Assembly (NCBI GenBank): GCA_937974575.1
Contig: CALJVI010000272.1
Span: forward strand, 1 to 34,434
DNA length: 34,434 bases
From: an uncultured Saprospiraceae bacterium
GTDB taxonomy: Bacteria; Bacteroidota; Bacteroidia; Chitinophagales; Saprospiraceae
Direction of reading: 5' to 3'
Shown here one piece after another: positions 9,271 to 17,182 of this stretch. Numbering within the stretch: position 1 is the stretch's first letter; every line of letters begins with the position of its first letter. The translations under genes were made by a program, and so were the position numbers. The notes beneath the pieces are model-generated. The model ran no database searches. It saw nothing but the letters and a program-made list of their open reading frames with translations, and was not told where the DNA came from.

Positions 9271-9489
9271 TTTTTGCGCGAAGGATGGTAGTGAGGGCGC
9301 CAGTTATGGCGGCAGTCTGATACCACTACTGTCTTGAGATGTTGCTTTATCAATCAATACATCCTACAGAAAAGATAAAATTGCACCACAATCGAACAGG
9401 TATAAGACCGGAGCAAAGCGGAGTCACGGACAGCCTGGTCAGCTGCGAGTAGAGCTTGGTGGTGTGAGCAGCAGGTGACGTGCCCAAAT
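9271..9489. repeat. GC-rich structured intergenic element, copy 1
   Basis: The gap between 9203 and 9496 contains no gene but is notably GC-rich. It opens with TTTTTGCGCGAAGG (9271-9284), then GAGGGCGCCAGTTATGGCGG, and closes with GACGTGCCCAAAT (9477-9489). Start and end words resemble those of the element at 20416-20549. No ORF of note. It is called a repeat by inference from the shared boundaries. Confidence 0.45.
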
Positions 9490-9496
9490 GAAAATG

Positions 9497-9961
9497 CTAT
9501 AATAAAACGATCAGTTCCTTATCGAAAGGATCCAAAGCTACGCCATGGACCTTGGCAGACGCCTCCACTCTGTACACAGAACTAACCCCTTCAAACCACT
9601 TTGCTGCTTTGACCAAACCACCCACTAGAATATTGGATTCCTCCAACTCGTCCATATCGGATTTACGTGGGTTGAATGGCAACTCAAAACTGAGCTGTAC
9701 TTTTTTATTGGAGGGAATGTCAATGTTCTGAACCATATCTATATTTCCCAATTCGTACTCGTCGGTCAACTTCTCGTCTTTTTTTCCGCGAGAGTACTTT
9801 TCGATGAGCTTGATCTGAATGCTGGTCACCGTATGATCATTCATAGAGGAAATAAACAACTTGCCCGTTACCAAGCCATCGCTGTACTTGAGTTCTTCGG
9901 GCAACGAAAGTTCCAGTTTTACACCTTCTATTCCTAACCATGATTTTACTTTACCAAACAT
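9497..9961 (-). CDS. Spo0M-like (arrestin-fold) sporulation-control family protein
   Basis: The 154-residue product matches the look of the Spo0M family: it opens FGKVKSWLGIEGVKLELSLP, a region shared with Bacillus Spo0M, and continues with beta-strand-rich segments such as VTGKLFISS and VQLSFELPFNP. Spo0M of Bacillus has an arrestin-like fold and affects sporulation and cell division, but most members occur in non-sporulating bacteria, where the role is unknown. This copy is shorter than the Bacillus protein (about 258 residues), covering mainly the N-terminal lobe. No signal peptide, so cytosolic. It is the last gene of a four-gene minus-strand operon and starts 1 base after the stop of the preceding gene, which suggests translational coupling. 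Confidence 0.75.
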   Translation of the reverse strand: MFGKVKSWLGIEGVKLELSLPEELKYSDGLVTGKLFISSMNDHTVTSIQIKLIEKYSRGKKDEKLTDEYELGNIDMVQNIDIPSNKKVQLSFELPFNPRKSDMDELEESNILVGGLVKAAKWFEGVSSVYRVEASAKVHGVALDPFDKELIVLL

Positions 9962-9962
9962 A

Positions 9963-10469
9963 TTATATGAATCTTTCTACCCAAGAACCCATCACTGGGA
10001 CGATGCTATTGTCTTGCAAATCACTCTTGGTCTTGATCAAATTATCAAATATGAGAACCTCACTTTTATCACCCTGTATTTCTTCTCCAAGGGATGCAAG
10101 CTTAGTCGTCTTGACCTTATCATTTTCAATATAAGTAATAAGCATGCGATCAAACAAGTTTGTTTGATACTTCACACCGAGGTTTTTGACGAACGACACA
10201 GAAGTATCGATAGAACAACCACTCGCACCAGCCATGCTCTCATCTACCATCAACAAAACGATGCGATTGAATAGCACACAGCCCGTAGCCTTCAACTGTC
10301 GGCTATGGCTCGCCCATTGGGTACAGAAGGACTTGATCTCGGCATCTGCCATCTGCGCCTCCTCACTAGTGAGAACGCGATCGGCATGATAGATCCAGAC
10401 CCTGCTATCTGGATGCAATCCATCAGCAAAAGACAAGTCCAATTTATTTATGACTGTTTTAGAATCCAT
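9963..10469 (-). CDS. conserved Bacteroidota protein of unknown function
   Basis: This 168-residue cytosolic protein resembles a family that is often labelled 'ABC transporter ATPase' in Bacteroidota genomes. I see no Walker A (GxxxxGK[ST]) or ABC signature here, so that name is not supported; the only reminiscent element is the hydrophobic stretch before MVDES (about residue 75). Other visible features are DSRVWIYHADRVLTSEEA near the start, a central CVLFNRIVLLMVDES, and GSWVERFI at the end. It overlaps the end of the CCG-domain gene upstream by 11 bp and is followed after 1 base by the Spo0M-like gene, so it is clearly co-translated with them. A role tied to the Fe-S proteins is possible from context only. 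Confidence 0.75.
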   Translation of the reverse strand: MDSKTVINKLDLSFADGLHPDSRVWIYHADRVLTSEEAQMADAEIKSFCTQWASHSRQLKATGCVLFNRIVLLMVDESMAGASGCSIDTSVSFVKNLGVKYQTNLFDRMLITYIENDKVKTTKLASLGEEIQGDKSEVLIFDNLIKTKSDLQDNSIVPVMGSWVERFI

Positions 10470-11253
10470 TGTTATTTACGATTAGTTCTGCAAGATCGTA
10501 GACCATGATTTGATCCTCCTTATTGGCTGCTTTGATTCCATCTTGTAGCATAGTCACACAAAATGGACAATTGGCAGCAACGATCTCAGCACCAGTTGAG
10601 AGTACTTCTTCTACACGCTCTAGATTGATTCTCTTATCACCAGGCTCGTCTTCCTTAAACATTTGAGCACCTCCCGCACCACAGCAAAGTCCATTGCTAC
10701 GTGATCTTTTGAGCTCCACCAGTTGGCTATCTAGATTTTCCAATACCTGCCTAGGCGCTTCATAAACTCCATTGACACGACCTAAGTAGCAAGAATCGTG
10801 ATAGGTTATTTTTTTACCCTTATACTCCCCTCCTTCCTTCATCTTGAGCTTGCCGGTACTGATCAACTCCTGGATAAACTGTGTATGATGAACGACATCA
10901 TAGTTACCCCCCAAGTCAGGATATTCGTTTCGGATGGTATTGAAGCAGTGCGGACATGCGGTGACTATTTTCTTCACCTTGTACATGTTCATGATCTCAA
11001 TATTCTGCAAAGCAGTCATCTGAAAAACAAACTCATTTCCAGCACGTCTAGCAGGATCACCAGTACAACTCTCCTCCGTACCAAGGATAGCAAAATCAAC
11101 TTCTGCTTCGTTTAATATCTTACTGAAAGCTATGGTAATTTTTTGCGCACGAGCATCAAAGCTACCTGCACAACCTACCCAAAATAGCACCTCAGGAGCT
11201 CGTCCCTCCGCTGCCAATTGTTCCATAGTCTTTATCTCCAATGGTTTTGCCAT
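10459..11253 (-). CDS. CCG-domain (Fe-S)-binding oxidoreductase subunit (HdrB/LutA-like)
   Basis: The 264-residue protein contains two cysteine-rich CCG domains. The first has VGCAGSFDARA (about residue 27), then CTGDPARR and ACPHCFNTIRNEYP; the second has YHDSCYLGR, NGLCCGAGGAQMF and ANCPFCVTML. This CX(n)CCGXXCXXC-type pattern occurs in heterodisulfide reductase subunit B, LutA, GlpC and related electron-transfer subunits, where it binds Fe-S clusters. It has no membrane segment and probably docks on the membrane Fe-S protein encoded just upstream (92-bp gap), giving an HdrDE-like pair that passes electrons to or from quinones. The natural substrate is unknown. Followed with an 11-bp overlap by the next gene. 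Confidence 0.88.
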   Translation of the reverse strand: MAKPLEIKTMEQLAAEGRAPEVLFWVGCAGSFDARAQKITIAFSKILNEAEVDFAILGTEESCTGDPARRAGNEFVFQMTALQNIEIMNMYKVKKIVTACPHCFNTIRNEYPDLGGNYDVVHHTQFIQELISTGKLKMKEGGEYKGKKITYHDSCYLGRVNGVYEAPRQVLENLDSQLVELKRSRSNGLCCGAGGAQMFKEDEPGDKRINLERVEEVLSTGAEIVAANCPFCVTMLQDGIKAANKEDQIMVYDLAELIVNNNGF

Positions 11254-11345
11254 AAGATGTTTTTATTTTTTTATTTATCGTTGCAAAATAAAATTAACGA
11301 TATCGCTTCTATTAAAAATTCAATTATTCCGAACAACAATTATTC

Positions 11346-12749
11346 TTACGATGGTGGATTTTCTTTTTCTATGAGCTGTGTCCATTTATCCCTCGCATCA
11401 GGCACCGCCCAGATAGATCCACTATTCTCGATACTAGTGAACATCGGCAACCACTCTGAGGGCCCAGCAGATTCTGTCAGTATTTCATACCTACGCAGCT
11501 TGAGTATTGGCTCCAATGGATTGATCAATATGGGACAAGCTTCAACACAAGCATTACAAGTCGTACATGCATGCAACTCCTCCTTGGTGATGTAGTCAAA
11601 TAGCGACTTCCCATCATCATAGTTATCTGCTGTCAATACCTTTTCGTCTGCACGTTTGTCCTCAGCGATCAGTTCGACATTGCCAGAATCCAAATTTCTA
11701 CCTACCTCCTCTGCACGATCTCTGATATCCATCATGATCTTTCTAGGAGACAGTTTTTTACCCGTCAGGTTTGCTGGACATACAGAAGTACAACGTCCAC
11801 ACTCCGTGCAGCTATATGCTCCCAATACATCTCGCCAACCAATATCAAAAACATCCTTACTTCCAAAATCTGGCAACTCTTCATCCGCTCCTCCATCATC
11901 TGCAAACGCAGCATCCGGATCCATCATACTCTTGACCTCGTTCATGATGGCAGGCATATTCTGCATCTGACCTCTAGATGCCAACTTCGCATGGTACACA
12001 TTCGGAAAGGCAAACATGATGTGCAAGTGCTTGGATATAGGCAAGTAGTTGAGAAAAGCCAATACGACCATGATGTGTCCCCACCAGCCTATCCGTTCTA
12101 CTACCGCCAAAGTACCATCGGACATACCGCCAAATAGCATTGGCCCCAGATGCTCTGTAATGGCAAAGTTAAATGAGCCCGCCATACCTTCGACGCCGTT
12201 GGCATGTGTCAATGATCGATTGAATAGCACCTCATCGGCACCATTCATCATAAACACACATATCACTAATACAATCTCCAAATAAAGAATAATATTTCCA
12301 TCCAACTTCGGAAATCCGTTCATTTCGCTTTTATGAAAACGAGGTATTTTTAGTAAATTTCTTCTTGCCAAAAAAATCAAGGTAGCGATGAATGCTCCCA
12401 ATGATAATACTTCTATCGTAGATATCAGGAAGGTATACATCCCTCCTAGCATGGGTCTAAAAAATCTATGTTGATTGAAGATCCCATCGATGACGATTTC
12501 TATCAGTTCGATCTGCGTAAACAAAAATGCGACGTATATGAAACCATGCAGTACTGCTGGAATCCAACGCTTGAACATTTTCTTCTGACCGAAAGCAATC
12601 AAAAACACATTTTTCCATCTCAAGCCATTGTCTACGACATCTGGCTCATCCTTTCCCAAAAGGATATTTCTTCGGATGGCTAAAAACTTCTTGCCCGCTA
12701 TCCAACTTGCTATCCCGAGTACTATTAAAAAAACTATTGATTGAATCAT
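11346..12749 (-). CDS. membrane-bound 4Fe-4S oxidoreductase subunit (HdrE/DsrM-like plus ferredoxin domain)
   Basis: The 467-residue protein has an N-terminal membrane part (helices at about 1-20, 65-90, 105-130, 155-175 and near 220-240), like the cytochrome-b-type subunits of nitrate reductase gamma or HdrE. The soluble C-terminal part carries two 4Fe-4S motifs: CTECGRCTSVCPANL and CTTCNACVEACPILI. The adjacent gene supplies CCG domains, so the two products together resemble the HdrDE or GlpC-type arrangement and would transfer electrons between a soluble donor and the quinone pool. Several His residues lie in the helices, consistent with haem b, but I did not assign ligands. It is first gene of the operon and is divergent from the phosphoribosyltransferase gene, 109 bp away. 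Confidence 0.85.
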   Translation of the reverse strand: MIQSIVFLIVLGIASWIAGKKFLAIRRNILLGKDEPDVVDNGLRWKNVFLIAFGQKKMFKRWIPAVLHGFIYVAFLFTQIELIEIVIDGIFNQHRFFRPMLGGMYTFLISTIEVLSLGAFIATLIFLARRNLLKIPRFHKSEMNGFPKLDGNIILYLEIVLVICVFMMNGADEVLFNRSLTHANGVEGMAGSFNFAITEHLGPMLFGGMSDGTLAVVERIGWWGHIMVVLAFLNYLPISKHLHIMFAFPNVYHAKLASRGQMQNMPAIMNEVKSMMDPDAAFADDGGADEELPDFGSKDVFDIGWRDVLGAYSCTECGRCTSVCPANLTGKKLSPRKIMMDIRDRAEEVGRNLDSGNVELIAEDKRADEKVLTADNYDDGKSLFDYITKEELHACTTCNACVEACPILINPLEPILKLRRYEILTESAGPSEWLPMFTSIENSGSIWAVPDARDKWTQLIEKENPPS

Positions 12750-12800
12750 GCCCTTTCTTTTATCACATCCTTGTACGAGATAGCAATATAAATGATATAG

Positions 12801-12823
12801 TTAGATTATTCTGATTAATCTAA
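12801..12823. promoter_or_regulatory. inverted repeat in a divergent promoter region
   Basis: A perfect 8-bp inverted repeat, TTAGATTA (12801-12808) and TAATCTAA (12816-12823), with 7 bases between. It is flanked by GCAATAT words at 12783-12789 and 12824-12830. It sits between the divergent starts at 12749 (minus) and 12859 (plus), a natural place for an operator; no regulator is known. Confidence 0.4.
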
Positions 12824-12858
12824 GCAATATTCTCCTCCATAATTGATAATTTTACATT

Positions 12859-13356
12859 ATGCAAATACTACATCATCAACAGATAGAACAAATTGTAAAG
12901 CGCTTATCCATTGAGATACTGGAGCAAAACATTGACGAGACTGAAATCGTCCTGGCAGGCATCAACAACAACGGTATGCACCTAGCCCAACTATTGATGA
13001 ACGAGCTGCTCGACATATCAGACATCCAGTATACCCTGACCCGCATTACCATCGACCCCGCAACCCCACTAGACAGCGACATTTTACTCGAAATACCTGC
13101 TGATAATCTCCAAGATAAGGTCCTGATCATAGTGGACGATGTAGCCAATACCGGCCGCACCCTCTTCTACGCATTCCAACCCCTACTGAGCATTATGCTC
13201 AAAAAAGTAGAGATCGCCGTATTGGTCAACCGTATGCACAAGTCTTACCCTATCAGTGTTGACTACAAAGGCATCGAGCTGGCTACCACGCTGCAACAGA
13301 ATATCAAAGTCGTGCTAAGCGACAATAAAAAGAAAAATAAGGCTGAGGTACTATAA
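12859..13356 (+). CDS. PyrR-like phosphoribosyltransferase
   Basis: The 165-residue cytosolic protein has a type I phosphoribosyltransferase fold. The PRPP-binding loop VLIIVDDVANTGRT is at about residues 88-101, with the acidic pair and TGRT as expected. The length and the opening region (LHHQQIEQIVKRLSIEILE) fit PyrR, which in Firmicutes is an RNA-binding attenuator of the pyr operon and also a weak uracil phosphoribosyltransferase. Here there is no pyr gene nearby, and the C-terminus is a Lys-rich tail, so regulatory function is not shown. Hypoxanthine-type phosphoribosyltransferase is a less likely alternative. The start ATG is the first in frame after the divergent spacer. Confidence 0.8.
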   Translation: MQILHHQQIEQIVKRLSIEILEQNIDETEIVLAGINNNGMHLAQLLMNELLDISDIQYTLTRITIDPATPLDSDILLEIPADNLQDKVLIIVDDVANTGRTLFYAFQPLLSIMLKKVEIAVLVNRMHKSYPISVDYKGIELATTLQQNIKVVLSDNKKKNKAEVL

Positions 13357-13367
13357 CCGCAAGATCT

Positions 13368-13517
13368 ATTTGGGAGGGGCTGCCACGGCACTTCGTGCGT
13401 GTACGGGTGATCCGCTATTATCCCTCGTTGAAAAAAACGAGTGATACCGCTACTCCCCCTCATCTCTACGCACTCCGTTTGTCGAGCTCCACCTATTCGG
13501 TTACGCGACTGCGCAGG
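13368..13517. repeat. GC-rich structured intergenic element, copy 2 (inverted)
   Basis: It begins with ATTTGGG (13368-13374), the complement of the CCCAAAT end of other copies, so it reads in the opposite direction. It holds hairpins GCAC-TTC-GTGC (13388-13398) and CTCGTT-N6-AACGAG (13424-13441), and two related words, GTGATCCGCTA (13407) and GTGATACCGCTA (13441). It runs up to the stop of the next minus-strand gene. No ORF is supported. Confidence 0.4.
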
Positions 13518-13943
13518 CTATGCGTACTCTGAGGGTTCTTTCCCAGCTCCCAACATCCCACCTAACCATGCCATAGGAAGATACGCAAGTACCAAGTCTG
13601 CTACCGTAAACCATATTGGACCCGTGATCATATAATTGATAAGCAAGCCTCCCAATAAGAATATAAGTCCAACGATCATAGCCATCTTAGTTTTATGACT
13701 CGCAGCCAACCTCGCTGCAATAACAGCCCCTACTAATGTGCCTAACGCATGAGCTAAAAAAGGAAACAGAAAATACTTTGGTTCTAAGCTTGGAAACATA
13801 GCAGCCATTGCTTCAAAATCGGAAGGATCCAATCCTTCGACAGGAAAAACTTTATGCCCAGCCTCTACCAAGCCCATATTAATAAAGCTACCACCTATCC
13901 AGCCAGCAATCACTGCTAGAATATTTTTAAGTATTGGATTCAT
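13518..13943 (-). CDS. four-helix inner-membrane protein of unknown function
   Basis: The 141-residue protein is almost entirely membrane-embedded: helices at about residues 5-28, 57-82, 88-107 and 112-133. The loop between helices 1 and 2 is acidic (FPVEGLDPSDFEAM) and helix 1 starts with NILAVIAGWIGGSFINMGL. I do not recognise a named family, although small Gly/Ala-rich proteins of this layout are common in Bacteroidota. It has no clear operon partner: its stop is just after the GC-rich element, and its start is 254 bp from the next gene, which is divergent. Transport or sensing activity cannot be inferred. Confidence 0.7.
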   Translation of the reverse strand: MNPILKNILAVIAGWIGGSFINMGLVEAGHKVFPVEGLDPSDFEAMAAMFPSLEPKYFLFPFLAHALGTLVGAVIAARLAASHKTKMAMIVGLIFLLGGLLINYMITGPIWFTVADLVLAYLPMAWLGGMLGAGKEPSEYA

Positions 13944-14197
13944 CGTCTATTATTTTACACTACAATAGTTTCAGCGTTTCGGCAAAGCGCCATAGTTTTC
14001 TTGTGCTGCATGTGCTTAGGATCCGATCTGCTCTCCTAAAATCAGGTTTACTTAAGAAGATCAGTGAAAATTAATCCTAATAAAAGTAGGGAAATTATTT
14101 CTAATTTTGAAATATTGATTCGATATGCGTCAGCCAATAAAAGCAACATTCTCCTCGATATGGAGTTAAACATGAGTAACTTATAACAACTTGTATC

Positions 14198-14707
14198 ATG
14201 CAAAAATTTCTATTCCTATTTATCGCTTGTTTTAGCCTTACAGTCTGTTCTTGTCAGGATCCAGATATGCCAACCGAGAGCGAACTACAGGAAATGGGTA
14301 TGGAATCAATTGACCTGAACGAATCTCAGCAAGCTGTAGTTACTGACGTAAAAGCAGATGGTACAGACAATAATTACACCTTCAAAGTAACGATTAAAAG
14401 TCCAGATACCGGCTGTAAGCAATATGCAGATTGGTGGGAAATATTTGATCAAGACGGCAATCTCATTTATAGACGAATACTAGCACATAGCCATGTAGAC
14501 GAACAACCATTTACAAGAGCAGGCAATGCTGTGAAAGTGGGCAAAGATCAGTTTGTGTATATACGTGCACACATGAATTCCTTCGGCTATGGATCTTTTT
14601 CATTCTCTGGAACTCCGAGTAAAGGATTTCAAGCTGAACTCATAGGCCTAGACTTCTTTCCTGAACTGGAGAATGTCGAGCCTCAGCCAAAGGATTGCGA
14701 ATTTTAG
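14198..14707 (+). CDS. exported lipoprotein of unknown function
   Basis: The 169-residue product starts with a hydrophobic signal (FLFLFIACFSLTV) ending in CSC; the Cys at about residue 19 or the previous one at 17 is the likely lipidation site, followed by QDPD. The mature part has alternating beta-strand segments (YTFKVTIKS, FVYIRAHMN, FQAELIGLDFFP) and two further Cys (TGCKQ and DCEF) that could form a disulfide. I do not recognise the family. It is a single gene, convergent with the cold-shock gene downstream. TAATTTTG at 14102-14109 matches the -7 consensus but lies about 90 bases upstream and lacks a clear -33 element. Confidence 0.65.
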   Translation: MQKFLFLFIACFSLTVCSCQDPDMPTESELQEMGMESIDLNESQQAVVTDVKADGTDNNYTFKVTIKSPDTGCKQYADWWEIFDQDGNLIYRRILAHSHVDEQPFTRAGNAVKVGKDQFVYIRAHMNSFGYGSFSFSGTPSKGFQAELIGLDFFPELENVEPQPKDCEF

Positions 14708-14763
14708 TACAATTTACACTTCTTCTTAGCCAAGAAAAAAAGCAATGCGATTTGGGTAGGGAT

Positions 14764-14793
14764 ATAAAAAAAGCTCGCCTATATGGCAAGCTT
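14764..14793 (-). terminator. Rho-independent terminator of the cold-shock gene
   Basis: On the minus strand a 9-bp stem (AAGCTTGCC with GGCGAGCTT, one G-T pair; 14785-14793 with 14771-14779) is followed by a run of seven T (14764-14770). It lies 26 bp past the cold-shock stop codon. Confidence 0.85.
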
Positions 14794-14818
14794 ATTTAAA
14801 ACTGAAAGTGTCTTAATC

Positions 14819-15013
14819 TTAAGCCACTTGAACATTCACTGCGTTCGGTCCTTTTCTTCCATCCTCTACATCGTAAGTAACTTTATCTCCCTCGCGGATC
14901 TCTCCACCTGCAAGACCATTAATATGTACGAATACATCTTTTCCACCGTCGTCTGGTACAATAAATCCAAATCCTTTGGCATTATTGAAGAACTTAACTG
15001 TTCCGTTATTCAT
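14819..15013 (-). CDS. cspA: cold-shock protein (CspA family)
   Basis: A 64-residue single-domain nucleic-acid-binding protein. RNP1 is KGFGFIVPDD (residues 13-22) and RNP2 is DVFVHIN (26-32), both complete, and the protein ends NAVNVQVA, so it is full length. It would bind single-stranded RNA or DNA in the cytosol and prevent secondary structure in mRNA, often after a temperature drop, though many family members are expressed constitutively. The name cspA is a family label; the exact paralogue cannot be told. The upstream 134-bp AT-rich region is a long enough leader for RNA-thermometer control, but I see no cold-shock box. A clear terminator follows. Confidence 0.92.
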   Translation of the reverse strand: MNNGTVKFFNNAKGFGFIVPDDGGKDVFVHINGLAGGEIREGDKVTYDVEDGRKGPNAVNVQVA

Positions 15014-15147
15014 CTTGTAAAAATTTAATTGATATAAATGATATTAAAATACAATATAAAAATAAAAATATTTCAAGAAAAACCAGTTTTACGTATTGAA
15101 AAAAACTAAATACTAGGGTTTTTATCCATTTTTTATTCAAAAATGAG

Positions 15148-15642
15148 CTATTTAGACCTCTTCTTGGGGATCCAAACTGCAGTAACCGTCACTTTTATGG
15201 GCTCTACTCCTAGCTCATCCGTGATTTCTACTTCCAAGGGAAGCTCCCCTTTTTCTGAATTTTGGATGTATTCAATTTGCTCTTTAGTCAATGACACCCT
15301 ACCTCTCAGACCACCAGTTGATCTTTTCACAAAGTCCGCATTGATGTTTTTGACCAAAGGCAACTTATCTGCGGGCAGATTCATGGCAACTATAAGAATG
15401 GCGATAGACTCCGCCAAAAGTACCATCCCGCATGCATGGAGTTGCTTGAGGTGGTTTCTTACTCGAGGCCTATTTGGGATATAAGCCATCCACTCCATGT
15501 CGCTGGTCTTTTCAAATCGCAATCCCGATGTGCCCACAAAAGGTACTGCTCTACCGATAACAAAATTCTTAACTGGTTTTTGCAAAAAGCCAGGTAGCTT
15601 ATTTAGGGTGCTGATGGTGTGGTATATTTGACTTCTCTTCAT
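15148..15642 (-). CDS. DUF4442 hotdog-fold protein
   Basis: The 164-residue protein matches the DUF4442 family, which has a hotdog fold related to thioesterases. Supporting features are the long N-terminal helix region (FLQKPVKNFVIGRAVPFVGT), the central HACGMVLLAESIA, typical of the hotdog helix, and strands in the C-terminal half (LPLEVEITDELGVEPIKVTVTAVW split by turns). Enzymatic activity is unproven for the family; acyl-CoA hydrolysis is inference. No signal peptide. It lies 23 bp after the DUF389 gene on the same strand, so the two are probably co-transcribed. No terminator is visible after it. Confidence 0.8.
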   Translation of the reverse strand: MKRSQIYHTISTLNKLPGFLQKPVKNFVIGRAVPFVGTSGLRFEKTSDMEWMAYIPNRPRVRNHLKQLHACGMVLLAESIAILIVAMNLPADKLPLVKNINADFVKRSTGGLRGRVSLTKEQIEYIQNSEKGELPLEVEITDELGVEPIKVTVTAVWIPKKRSK

Positions 15643-15665
15643 TTCATTATTATATGTATGCTAAC

Positions 15666-17096
15666 TCAATATGCAATCACTACCAAGGAATCCAACTTCG
15701 TCCTCAATTTGATGAAATTTTTTAATTTTTGTTCATCACTTTCTCGCTCCTTATTAGACTTCATAGCGCTCCATTTCACCATGGCGATGGGTACTTTTTG
15801 GAAAGAAGAAAAATCAGTTTTAACTACACTTTTCGCTATTGCAATTTCATTCACTAAGGGGAAAATAGTTTTAACTTCTTTATAGACTTTTAATAGCTCA
15901 GATTTTTTCAAACTATCTATTTGCGACTTCAAAATCATCAGTTCACTTGACTTTTGATTTTGCAATGCCTGCATTTCTTGCAACTGCGCTTGCAGCTTGC
16001 CTTGCATTCCACTGACTTTGTTGTCCAGATTCTTTATATCCTCGTAGGGTATTTGCTCACTTTGATAAGTGATGATCTTAACAGACTTTTGTAGCATATC
16101 TTCTAGCTCCATATCACATTGAGTAAGGTATTCCTTGCTCAAAGGATCTCCTATCACCTTCAATAATATTTGTACACTATCCCTATTGGCCAATTGGTTT
16201 CCCTCGGCAAAAGTCCACTCTGAGAGAATGGTTTCTTCAGCACGAATTTTACGTTTTAAATATTGATCTACTTTCTGTTCTTCTCTTACTTGCCTCACCG
16301 TTTCATATAGAATCTTGGACGCTGGTAATAGAATAATCAATGAAAAAATAATCATAAGCAACCTACCTCTATTGCGCTCCCTATTATTAATATACTTCTT
16401 ATATGGAAATCTTAGTATTCTGATTACAATATAGGTGGTGATGGCTATAAAAGAAGAGTTGAGAAAGAACAAATAAAACGCATTCAAAAAGAAAGTCAAT
16501 TCCCAGTTGGCCAATCCAAAGCCAGCGACACACAAGGGAGGCATCAATGCAGTTGCTATGGCTACACCTGGTACGGCATTGGACTTATCCAATCGGGTGG
16601 CAGAAATAACACCCGCCAATCCTCCAAATATGGCTACTAATCCATCCAGAAAGGTAGGTCTCGTACGAGAGGTGATCTCATCCGTTATCGTTCCAAAAGG
16701 GGTTAACTTAAAATAGATAAAACTAGTCACTAGCGCTATGATGATCGCTATTACAAAATGCTGTAAAGATACGATTAGTGTCTCTTTGTCATTGATCCCT
16801 ATGCCAAGACCTATGCCCAATATGGGAGACATGAGTGGAGAGATAAGCATGGCTCCAATGATGACTGCTGGAGAATTCAAATCCAATCCCAGGGATGCTA
16901 CCATAATGGAACACATCAGAAGCCAAGCATTGGCTCCTTTCATTCTTTTATTATTTTGAATATTGGCTAAGGTACCCTCACGATCCATCCCATCTCGGAT
17001 GTCGACTAGGTCATGGAAGAATTTCTTGAGAGACTCCCAAAGTTCTCCAATACTCCTTTCCTTAAGCTTATTTTGTTTTGACTGCTCTAGTGCCAT
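15666..17096 (-). CDS. DUF389 inner-membrane protein with C-terminal coiled coil
   Basis: The 476-residue protein has the DUF389 core: WLLMCSIMVASLGLDLNSPAV then IGAMLISPLMSPILGIGLGI, with GGLAGVISATR and AIATALMPPLCVAGFGLA further on, giving about six transmembrane helices between residues 55 and 270. The C-terminal 200 residues are soluble and include a coiled coil (about 360-415, heptad-like LQAQLQEMQALQNQKSSEL). DUF389 proteins are of unknown biochemical function. TAAATTTG on the minus strand (17101-17108) matches a -7 box only 5 bases before the ATG, which would give a nearly leaderless transcript. The DUF4442 gene follows after 23 bp. Confidence 0.88.
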   Translation of the reverse strand: MALEQSKQNKLKERSIGELWESLKKFFHDLVDIRDGMDREGTLANIQNNKRMKGANAWLLMCSIMVASLGLDLNSPAVIIGAMLISPLMSPILGIGLGIGINDKETLIVSLQHFVIAIIIALVTSFIYFKLTPFGTITDEITSRTRPTFLDGLVAIFGGLAGVISATRLDKSNAVPGVAIATALMPPLCVAGFGLANWELTFFLNAFYLFFLNSSFIAITTYIVIRILRFPYKKYINNRERNRGRLLMIIFSLIILLPASKILYETVRQVREEQKVDQYLKRKIRAEETILSEWTFAEGNQLANRDSVQILLKVIGDPLSKEYLTQCDMELEDMLQKSVKIITYQSEQIPYEDIKNLDNKVSGMQGKLQAQLQEMQALQNQKSSELMILKSQIDSLKKSELLKVYKEVKTIFPLVNEIAIAKSVVKTDFSSFQKVPIAMVKWSAMKSNKERESDEQKLKNFIKLRTKLDSLVVIAY

Positions 17097-17182
17097 GTGG
17101 CAAATTTAAAAAATTAGGTTATTCTACTTTATGCAAACTATAAAAAGAATGAAATAACAAATACTGTATTTACTATAAGATA

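Noticed and set aside
9963-10469. ABC transporter ATPase
   Set aside because: No Walker A, signature or H-loop motif is visible.
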